64,000 nt of DNA from a bacterium 1XD42-54 (GTDB taxonomy: Bacteria; Bacillota; Clostridia; Lachnospirales; Lachnospiraceae): assembly GCA_003612585.1 (NCBI GenBank), contig RAZH01000013.1, positions 24,191 through 88,190 of the forward strand, in the 5' to 3' direction. Positions within the stretch are counted from its first letter, which is position 1; every line of letters starts with the position of its first letter. The notes below the pieces were generated by a model. The model made no database searches and was not told where the DNA came from. It was given only the letters and a program-made list of their open reading frames with translations. Positions 17,947 to 26,300 of this stretch are shown piece by piece. Both the position numbers and the translations under genes were made by a program.

Positions 17947-18801
17947 TCAGTCTTTTGCTTTCACATTCAGAAGCTGCAACGCTGCAAAAGCGCCGTCCAG
18001 ATACGGATTGACTGCCTGTGCGAACTCGCCCGCATCTGATAACTCTGTAAGCCTCGGATCAATCGGCATTTTTCCAAGCACTGCCACCTGCAATTCCTTC
18101 GACACTTCTTCAATGCGGCTCTTTCCAAATACAGAAATTTCTTTACCACAATCCGGGCATTTCAGGTAACTGTAATTTTCAATCATGCCGAGTACCGGAA
18201 TGTTCATTGTCGCAGCCATATTAAAAGCTTTTTTGACGATCATCTTAACAAGATCCTGCGGTGATGTAACAATAACAATTCCGTCCACAGGAAGTGACTG
18301 GAATACAGTAAGCGGTACATCGCCTGTTCCGGGAGGCATGTCCACAAGTAAATAGTCAAGCTCTCCCCAGATCACATCCTTCCAAAACTGCTTTACCATA
18401 TTAGCCAGCACCGGACCACGCCAGATAACAGGCGTTTCAGGGTCAGGCATCAGCAGATTAATGGACATTACTTTAATATCATTGTCAGTCAGAACGGGAT
18501 AAATCCCTTCTTCTCCCGCCTCAGCCGGACCTGCCAGACCATACATTCTCGGAATCGACGGCCCCGTAATATCAGCATCCATAATTCCCACACGATACCC
18601 CTTGGAAGCCAGTAAATTAGCCAGCGAGGCCGTTGCCATGGATTTTCCTACGCCACCCTTCCCGCTGACGATTCCTATTACATGCTTTACTTCTGAATAG
18701 CTGTTTAATTCCTCTAAAAAGCTCTGCGGCTGCTTCGCACTCGGACAGCCTTCACAGCTTTCTTTACTGCAACTTGAGTTGCTGCAAGATTTTTCTGCCA
18801 T
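17947..18801 (-). CDS. Mrp/NBP35-family iron-sulfur cluster carrier ATPase
   Basis: 284 residues. A short Cys-rich N-terminus (CSNSSCSKESCEGCPS, residues 6-21) resembles the Fe-S binding extension of Nbp35. The deviant Walker A GKGGVGKS is at 47-54, followed by DADITGPSIPRMYGL. The downstream CPDCGKE is the CxxC that bridges a [4Fe-4S] cluster between subunits. The family assembles and hands over Fe-S clusters in the cytosol (ApbC/Mrp). AAGGAGGT lies 6 bases before the ATG. It follows the second MoxR/VWA pair with a 93-base gap, which may hint at a metallocofactor connection. Confidence 0.93.
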   Translation of the reverse strand: MAEKSCSNSSCSKESCEGCPSAKQPQSFLEELNSYSEVKHVIGIVSGKGGVGKSMATASLANLLASKGYRVGIMDADITGPSIPRMYGLAGPAEAGEEGIYPVLTDNDIKVMSINLLMPDPETPVIWRGPVLANMVKQFWKDVIWGELDYLLVDMPPGTGDVPLTVFQSLPVDGIVIVTSPQDLVKMIVKKAFNMAATMNIPVLGMIENYSYLKCPDCGKEISVFGKSRIEEVSKELQVAVLGKMPIDPRLTELSDAGEFAQAVNPYLDGAFAALQLLNVKAKD

Positions 18802-18894
18802 ATCGGCACCTCCTTATAACTACATACTGTACACATTTCATCCATTCTATACCAAATATACACATCATGCAAGAGGTTTCTTTCCGGACGGTTG

Positions 18895-20688
18895 TCAGAA
18901 ATTTGCGCTGTCTTCTTCCAGCACTTTTCTCAGATATTGTCCCACAACCCTGGAAAAATTCTGTATGTTCCGAATATAGGCAAAATCCCTGCCGAAAATC
19001 TTTTTTTCAGCCAGCAGATCTTTTTCCTTTCCTGTAAATACGCCAAGCACACAGACTCCATTGCTGCGCAGCCTGCGTATTTCAAACGCAGTATCTTTCA
19101 ACGCATACTCTCCAAAGTACGGCTTTGGATTCCTGCAATTCGGCCGTCCCACAATGACATCGTTTGGCTTTCCATCGCTCAAAACAATCAGAATTTTTCC
19201 CTCCTCGCTTCGTTGTAACAGGCTGTCTCCGACTGCACGGATCGCAAGACCGTCACGGTTGTTTGAAGAAGTCACGTAATCCATAATCCGCAGGTTTTCC
19301 TCACGCGGCGCATCGTATTCCCGAAACCGCTGCAAAATTGTATAATCCCAGAAACTGCAAAAGCTCATAATCCGATGTGGAATCTGATTGTTACTCAGCG
19401 ATTCGCTGATGATAAAAGCCTGAAGCGCAACCTGAGATTGCCTTTCCCTTTGAGACCCGCTCGCATCCATCAAGATATCCACTACAAATTCTGTACGGTT
19501 CCGGCATTCTGTTTTGCGAAACAGCTTTCCTGCATCTTCTTTTCTTCCCACTTTCCACAAAAGCCGCGGAACAATCTCACCCGACCATGCCATACGATCT
19601 TCCGGCTCACTCCTGCGAACCAGCGAACGTTTCAGCTCATCTGTAAGACGTTCTATATTTCGTGCAAGCATATTCTGGTTGTTGCGAAATGCAACTTTGT
19701 TTTTCTCTGCATGGCGTCTGGCATTCACATACTGCGCATTCGAAAGAACCGGATTTTGCAGGATACCATCCGTAAAATATAAACTGCAATCTGCGTGTGC
19801 CCCACGGCACAGCCTTTCATTCTGTCTTTTTTGTTCTTCCTCCGCCAAATAAGACCGGCCGTAATTCAGCTCAATATAGGAATACATCTTTGCAGCCGCT
19901 TCTTCTGTGATTCTTGTAACCTTCAGCCCTGATTTCGAGTTTTGCTTCTCTTTCTCCTCACGCTCCTCATCAAGCGAAACCACCTGCCTGTCCATTCTGC
20001 TCAGATATTGTTCCAGCAAATCCTCTGTCAGTTCTTCTTCCAGAAAATCGCCCCAGTCAAATTCCCGCAATTCCTCCAGGGTCACATCCAACACATGCTG
20101 TAAATCACCATGTTTACGCACAAAGCTTCTATCAATCAGAGTATTATACAGTTCATCGACAGCCTGAATAATCTCCATCGTGTTGTCCGCCTGTTCCAGC
20201 CCTTTGATCCTTTGCACTGCCATCTTTAACGTCTGTTCGCAGCTCCAATCTCCAGTCACACTGCCGCGCAATAAAACGATCTTTAACCTTCCGGGCAAAG
20301 AAGCGCTCATTCTCTGAAACGAATCATCCAGAAGATCGGAAAAAGCTTTTTGCCGAATTTCTGGAACACCCGGCCGTTCTGCCACTACTTTCTGATACGA
20401 AGCTGCGTCTACACAAAGCTGCGCAAGATCCGTAAGGGATTGCTCATCCGCTCCATAATATACCTTTTTCACCAGATACATAGAAAGCTCCCCACGGTCA
20501 AAAAAACGTGCAAAAGCCCCCTGCTTTACTGCGTCGTACATTGAGATATATTTTGATCGTGAAAAAGACGCCAGATCCAGCTTCACATCAAGCGCATAAT
20601 CCCCGCTGACCGTCCACATCAAATTTCGTATTCTATTCTCTGCTTCTGCCAGCAATACACCGGCTTCCCGGTCATACAAAAAATCCAA
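18895..20688 (-). CDS. VWA-domain protein (NorD/CobT-like layout), partner of a MoxR-like ATPase
   Basis: 597 residues. The long N-terminal region is helical and charged, with an EEREEKEKQNSK linker near the middle. The C-terminal VWA domain has the MIDAS motif DASGS at 408-412 and LSDGKPND around 500. There is no signal or membrane segment. In NorD and CobT-type proteins a VWA subunit pairs with a MoxR-type AAA+ partner to insert or load metal cofactors; that function is only an analogy here. The start appears to be TTG at 20686-20688, because an in-frame TAG lies shortly upstream and no ATG intervenes; the ribosome site (GGCGG) is poor. It follows the ATPase gene at 20778. Confidence 0.82.
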   Translation of the reverse strand: MDFLYDREAGVLLAEAENRIRNLMWTVSGDYALDVKLDLASFSRSKYISMYDAVKQGAFARFFDRGELSMYLVKKVYYGADEQSLTDLAQLCVDAASYQKVVAERPGVPEIRQKAFSDLLDDSFQRMSASLPGRLKIVLLRGSVTGDWSCEQTLKMAVQRIKGLEQADNTMEIIQAVDELYNTLIDRSFVRKHGDLQHVLDVTLEELREFDWGDFLEEELTEDLLEQYLSRMDRQVVSLDEEREEKEKQNSKSGLKVTRITEEAAAKMYSYIELNYGRSYLAEEEQKRQNERLCRGAHADCSLYFTDGILQNPVLSNAQYVNARRHAEKNKVAFRNNQNMLARNIERLTDELKRSLVRRSEPEDRMAWSGEIVPRLLWKVGRKEDAGKLFRKTECRNRTEFVVDILMDASGSQRERQSQVALQAFIISESLSNNQIPHRIMSFCSFWDYTILQRFREYDAPREENLRIMDYVTSSNNRDGLAIRAVGDSLLQRSEEGKILIVLSDGKPNDVIVGRPNCRNPKPYFGEYALKDTAFEIRRLRSNGVCVLGVFTGKEKDLLAEKKIFGRDFAYIRNIQNFSRVVGQYLRKVLEEDSANF

Positions 20689-20777
20689 GGTTCTGCTACC
20701 GCCTTTCTCTTTTGATAACTACCCTGTATTCGCATACATGTTTTATAACAAATCGAAATCTCGTAGAGGTCGTCTTA

Positions 20778-21698
20778 TTATTCAAAAATATCTGCCGGTG
20801 TCCACTGCTCAGGAATCCGGGTCATAACAATATCTTCTACCAGTTCCCGCTCAAACAGATCAAAACTTTTATTTACAATTCCCATACGTATAGCAAGTCG
20901 CGGCGACAGCCCTGCCTGCACGGTCCGCAGTGCGCCAATCAGTCCCCGCAAATCAAGTGGCTTTGTGGAAATCTCATTGTTATTCGCCTTTGTCTGCAAG
21001 TCAAGAAAAAGCCCGCAGACCTGTTTCAATCCTTCCTTCTTTAAAGTCGGAAACAAACTGTTCAGAATCCGAACCAGCGTATCTTCCGTCAAAGCTGGCA
21101 TCTCGATCACAAGAAAGCGAGACACCAAAGCTTCATTCAGCTCTCTTGTTCCCGCATAGCCATAATTCATGGTACCGATAAAACGTGTTGCTTCATGAAG
21201 CTCTATTTTTTCATACCCCGGCACATCAAGAATCCTGCGATAATCCAGAGTAGCATGAAGCACGGATACCGCGTCATTTTTTGCCATATTGATTTCATCA
21301 AAAATACCAAAGCCGCCCCCAACTGCACAATCATACACAGGTCCGGTACGAAGCCGCACTTCGTTTTGCTGAAACGTGTCTGTTCCGATCAGGGCGCTGC
21401 TGTCCATATTGACATGGAACGAAATGTTCCAGGACGGACGGCCAAACACATAAGCCAGATTTTCAGCAAGCATATTTTTCCCGGTGGCTTTTGTGCCGGT
21501 CAGCAGAATATTTTCGCCCTGCAATAATGCTGCTGCCGCCATTTCAAACGTTTCCCGCCCAAAAAATGGTAGCAACGGCACATTAACACGCTCTTTGAGC
21601 CTTTCCTCTACCGGGTACCTCTGACGAAACTCCCGGATTGCATTTAAAAGTCCCGGATTTATCTGCTGTTCTTCGAGCGCCTTTACAATCAAATCCAT
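20778..21698 (-). CDS. MoxR-like AAA+ ATPase with Asn in Walker A
   Basis: 306 residues, typical of MoxR/NorQ/CobS. The phosphate loop reads GTKATGKN at 68-75: the Thr/Ser that ligates magnesium is replaced by Asn (codon AAT, checked in the sequence). Walker B is FGIFDEIN, and the sensor region is GTMNYGYAGTRELNEALVSRF with an Arg finger-like Arg. The substitution may reduce or alter nucleotide hydrolysis. GAGGAG lies 10 bases before the ATG. It sits 17 bases after the 75-residue gene and 89 before the VWA gene, forming one transcript. The target is not known. Confidence 0.85.
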   Translation of the reverse strand: MDLIVKALEEQQINPGLLNAIREFRQRYPVEERLKERVNVPLLPFFGRETFEMAAAALLQGENILLTGTKATGKNMLAENLAYVFGRPSWNISFHVNMDSSALIGTDTFQQNEVRLRTGPVYDCAVGGGFGIFDEINMAKNDAVSVLHATLDYRRILDVPGYEKIELHEATRFIGTMNYGYAGTRELNEALVSRFLVIEMPALTEDTLVRILNSLFPTLKKEGLKQVCGLFLDLQTKANNNEISTKPLDLRGLIGALRTVQAGLSPRLAIRMGIVNKSFDLFERELVEDIVMTRIPEQWTPADIFE

Positions 21699-21715
21699 GT
21701 GTCTGCTTTCTCCTC

Positions 21716-21943
21716 TCAGATTTCAGTAAAAGAATACCGTTCTTTAATGCCAGATGCCAGAATGTCGTACACAATCGTACCGTCCGGCTGCACAGTTTTA
21801 TCAAATGTAACCTCTTTCCCCTTAAATTTTTCCCGTAAGAAAGCGTCAATATCCTCAATTTCCAGTTCTTCAATAAACACGTCCCGCATCTGGTTATTGG
21901 CACACTTATTAAAAATCTCCCACACAGTTTCGTAACATTTCAT
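21716..21943 (-). CDS. Small acidic protein of the second MoxR/VWA operon, unknown function
   Basis: 75 residues, acidic, no membrane segment or Cys cluster. It begins MKCYETVWEIFNKCANNQMR and ends with a predicted beta-rich tail (VQPDGTIVYDILASGIKERYSF). The reading frame is well supported by AGAGGAG 9 bases upstream of the ATG and by tight packing: 25 bases after coaBC and 17 before the MoxR-like gene. I do not recognise a family. By position it may be an adaptor or substrate of the AAA+/VWA pair. Confidence 0.72.
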   Translation of the reverse strand: MKCYETVWEIFNKCANNQMRDVFIEELEIEDIDAFLREKFKGKEVTFDKTVQPDGTIVYDILASGIKERYSFTEI

Positions 21944-21968
21944 ATCTGTTTTCTCCTCTTACACATTC

Positions 21969-23171
21969 TCATGATTTCTTTTTATATATTTTCAAAAGCT
22001 CATCGGTCAGCCGAACCGCAACATCTTCCTTGCTCATTAGCTCCAGCTCACATATGTCCTGCTCTGTAATCAGAGTCACAACATTTGTATCTGTTCCAAA
22101 ACCGGCACCTGCCACTTTGACATTATTGGCAGCAATCAGATCAAGTCTCTTTTTCAACAGCTTTTCTTTTGCATGCGCAACCATTTGTTCCGTCTCCATC
22201 GCAAATCCGCATAACACCTGCTGCTCACTTTTATGCTCGCCCAGCCATGCAAGAATGTCCCTGGTTCTTGTGAGAGCAATGCTTAACTCTCCATCTTTCT
22301 TTTTCAATTTCTGATCAGCAATTACTTCCGGACGGTAATCCGCCACAGCCGCCGCCTTGATAATCATATCCTGCTGCCCTGCCCGCGCTGTCACCTCATC
22401 AAACATGTCCTGTGCAGAACATACAGAAACAAATGTAACGCCTGCCGGTGCTTTCAGATTTGTCCTTCCACTGACAAGCGTAACCTCCGCTCCCCTTTGA
22501 CAGCAGATTCTAGCAATGGCATACCCCATCTTTCCGGTCGAGTGATTGGAAATAAAACGCACCGGGTCGATCGCTTCCATCGTCGGCCCCGCAGTAACCA
22601 GGACCCGCAGTCCCTCCATATCCTTCTCAAATCGAATCTGATTCAAAATGTGTTCCAGGATCAGATGCTCATCCGGAAACTTCCCGCGCCCCGTATCGCC
22701 GCATGCCAGATGCCCTACTTCCGGCTCGACCACCTGCCAGCCATACTGTTCCAGGACCTTTTGATTGTCCTGTGTCACTGGATTTTCATACATACGCGTA
22801 TTCATAGCCGGTACAATCATCTTCGGACATTTACATGCGAGCAGCGTTGTCGTCAGCATATCATCTGCCAGCCCATGTGCAAGCTTTGCCATTACATTTG
22901 CTGTCGCCGGAGCCACAACCGCAAAATCTGCCCGTTTCGCCAACTCCACATGCTCTACCTGAAACTGAAAATTCCGGTCAAATGTATCTACAAGACATTT
23001 ATTTCCGGTCAGTGATTCGAATGTAATCGGACTGATAAACTGCGTCGCATTTTTTGTCATGATCACATGCACATCTGCATGCTGCTTTTTTATCATACTT
23101 GCCAGATTCGCAGCCTTATAAGCTGCGATACTGCCCGTCACACCCAGAATTATGGTTTTCCCTCTCAGCAT
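21969..23171 (-). CDS. coaBC: Bifunctional phosphopantothenoylcysteine decarboxylase / phosphopantothenate-cysteine ligase
   Basis: 400 residues. The N-terminal half is the FMN-dependent decarboxylase CoaC (GSIAAYKAANLA near the start, then PAMNTRMYENP). The C-terminal half is the CTP-dependent ligase CoaB, with VLVTAGPTMEAIDPVRFISN at its dimer interface and KLKKKDGELSIALTRTRDIL downstream. Together they convert 4'-phosphopantothenate and cysteine to 4'-phosphopantetheine in CoA synthesis. It has its own promoter at 23288-23316 and is first in a run continuing into the 75-residue gene and the MoxR/VWA pair. coaX and a probable pantothenate transporter lie 6 kb away. Confidence 0.97.
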   Translation of the reverse strand: MLRGKTIILGVTGSIAAYKAANLASMIKKQHADVHVIMTKNATQFISPITFESLTGNKCLVDTFDRNFQFQVEHVELAKRADFAVVAPATANVMAKLAHGLADDMLTTTLLACKCPKMIVPAMNTRMYENPVTQDNQKVLEQYGWQVVEPEVGHLACGDTGRGKFPDEHLILEHILNQIRFEKDMEGLRVLVTAGPTMEAIDPVRFISNHSTGKMGYAIARICCQRGAEVTLVSGRTNLKAPAGVTFVSVCSAQDMFDEVTARAGQQDMIIKAAAVADYRPEVIADQKLKKKDGELSIALTRTRDILAWLGEHKSEQQVLCGFAMETEQMVAHAKEKLLKKRLDLIAANNVKVAGAGFGTDTNVVTLITEQDICELELMSKEDVAVRLTDELLKIYKKKS

Positions 23172-23287
23172 TCTATCATTCCTTTCTGCTGCTGTTCACT
23201 TTTGCATTCTTTCTACTCTGCTTTATATTGGTATACAACCCTGTTGTTCCCGAAGCATATCAAAATACGATTTTACAAACACGCTCC

Positions 23288-23316
23288 AGTATAGCGGATT
23301 TTTCTTTAAAATACAA
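23288..23316 (-). promoter_or_regulatory. Promoter of coaBC
   Basis: On the minus strand TTGTAT (23311-23316) and TATACT (23288-23293) are 17 bases apart, with a leader of about 110 bases to the coaBC ATG. The rest of the 23172-23398 gap shows no gene and no clear terminator for the adhesin gene. Confidence 0.65.
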
Positions 23317-23398
23317 TCATACCGGGAAAGAAAACCTCTTTTCCTTAAAATACCAGCTACGCTTCACTACATTCGCAATAGCAAATACCGTATCGTCC

Positions 23399-26300
23399 TT
23401 ATACACGCCGGCCTTTTCGTTTTCTTCCCAGCCAGATTGCTGAAATACAAGCGCACGATCCCATCAGAAGCAGTGCCCAAAATAATATATTTGTGGTATC
23501 TCCGGTCTTTGGTGCCTCCTCATGATTTCCTTTATCCGAAGTTTCAGATTCTCTTTTCACAGTTTCCCTTTTGTTTGTCAATTCCAATTGTAATTCAACA
23601 ACTGCGGTCGTATCATTCTGATAGGGAAACACTACTTTATGTCTGGTCTTGTCCAACTCATAGCCATCTGCTGTTTTTGTTTCCACCAGCTCATATATTC
23701 TATCTTTCTCATATATACCGTTTTGAAAGGCTGCAATCTCATAAAGAACACTTTCGGCATAGCCGTCTTTGTCTGTTATCAACGTTTCCAGAATATTGCC
23801 TTCCTCATCCGATAGCTCAAATTCTACTCCTTTTAAAGGCTTTTTCGTATCCTGATCGAGTTTATGAATGATCACTTTTCCTCTCACCGTCTCATTTTTC
23901 ATGGAAACTGTCTGTATTTCTTCTGTGTTAAGCACATGAAAAGAGAGTTCCGAACCGATCGCATAGCCTTTTGGAGCCTGTTCCTCTCGAAGGATATACG
24001 TTCCGACGGGAAGCTGCTCCACATCGTGCGGGCTCTCTTCAGAAATCCAGCTCTCCACCACCTGATTCTGTTCATCAAAAATCGTCAGCTTTGCTCCCGG
24101 AACTTCAAGCTCTCCGGTAAGGTCTGTTTTTCTGACTCTCACCTTTGTGGCATGATTAGTCTTTCTTGCTTTTAATTCAACGCTCTCCGTTTCCTGTCCC
24201 TGATAAGTAGCGTCAAACTCAAGTATCTCTTCCGAAGAAACAAAGCCTTCCGGCGCTTTCAGCTCCTTTACATAATATCGTCCCAATGGCAGATCAAGCG
24301 TACAAACTGCAAGTCCTTTTTCATCGGATGTGATCTCCTGAAGCAGTGTATCTGCTTTCACAAGGATTCTTTCCCCTGCTTTGATATCCTCCTTGTTATA
24401 AATGCCAAACACTGCGCCTGCAATAGCAGCTCCACTTTCTACACTTTGTTTTTCTACCGTCAACTTCACTTTCTGCCTGTCGTTTTTAATCGCTATCTCC
24501 TTCTTAACAACAGGCGTATACGGACCATCATACAATAAATCAACCATAACAGGGGCTTTCTGCAACACAAATCCCTCCGGCGCCTTTGTCTCTACAACTT
24601 GATATCTTCCAAGCGGCAGATCGGAAACCATTGCTTTGCCGTATGCATTCGTCGAAACAGTCGCTACCAACGTCCCCTCTGCATAAAGCAAAAGCCGATT
24701 GCCGTCTTCTCCTTTCTGGAAATCCGGGGTATAGATATTTTCACCCGCATAAATATCAAATTCAGTACCTTCCAAATCTATATCCTCGTAAACAAAATCC
24801 CCATTATAATCAGTAAGCACACTGCCTCTTTTACCAAGAACTAGTTCACCTCTTACAGAGTCATTTTCATACTCTGCTTCTATCACCACATCGCCGCTGA
24901 CGTGATCAATCTGATAGGCAGTATCCGAGTCCACCTCAATCTCCACAAATGCATCACTGAGCGTATAGCCTTCCGGAGCCGTCACTTCTTCTATCCGATA
25001 GCGACCGATTTTCAACGGTTCCGGCAAAATCAGACATCCCTCGCTGTCTGTAACATAAGATCTGTGTGTCACGAGATTCGGATATGTAGTGCTCTGCTCC
25101 ACATATTTTTGATGTACTGTATCATATATTTTAAACTCTGTGCCAGCTGCCAGTATTGGCTTCTTTGTCCCACTGTCTTTCTTCACAATTTTCAGCTTCG
25201 CTTCAAATTCATCGTCCAGCAAGACTCTCCATGCCTGTGGCTCATCCGGATGATGTTCCCGGATTGATACAACAAAGTCTTTTACTGGCTTATAATTATG
25301 CGGAGTCGTCGTTTCCCTTACAACATACGTTCCATAAGGCAGCGCGACAGAACAGGCATACCCGTTTTTATCAGTAAACATCTCGGTCTTCCCGTCCTCA
25401 GTCAGTACAACCGGTTTGGCAGATGTAAAATCATAGCTTCCATCCGTTTTTACCGTAAGGCTGCGTTTTAAATATGCGCGGAAACCGACCCCCTCCAACA
25501 AATCTGCATCCGTTTTTCCGTTATTGGCAGCTTTAATCACCTGGAATGGTTGCTTGATTACCTGCTCTGGTACTTCTATGGTCCGCTCCACTGTATTGAT
25601 CTGATCCCCTTCATAATCACAATACACATCATATTCCTGGCTGTCCAGAAGGTACCCTGCCGGAGCGCTGATTTCTTTAACGTAATATTTTCCCAGATAC
25701 AAACTCCGGATTTCCGCGCTTTGGTTTTCATCAATGGTAAGGGCTGCAATCTGTTCGCCTGCACGGTAAAGAACGCCGCTCCTGCCGTCCGGATGCACGA
25801 TATCCTCCCGCGCATAAAGTCCGTAGACAGCCCCCGTTAATATGGCTTCTCCCTGTGATTCTGCTCCGGTCTCCCGATCCTTTTTTACCAGTTTAATTGC
25901 GGCTTCTGTACGTTTATTTTTAAATGTATGCACAAATTCTACGATTTCCTGATTATCATTGCTATACCGGAAGTCAAAAACATAGTTACGATCGCCATCG
26001 CGCAGATACAGATTAGGCGCCTGTATTTCTCTTACATAATAACTGTAATTGATGGGAAGATCTGCCTGAAAAACGGCCCTCCCTTCTGCGTCTGTAACTG
26101 CCTTTTCGAGTAGCGTATCCCTTCCGACGATCACCTCACCTTCTGCATTCCGGATATCCTCCGCCGCATAGAGACCGTAACTGCCACCCGAAAGGGGATT
26201 TTTTGTTGTTTCATCTTGTTTTACAGCAATAACAACTGCTTTTTGTCTCTCATTCTGAACGGTAAGCGTATGCAGTTCATGTTCTGTCTGCTCCTCTTCG

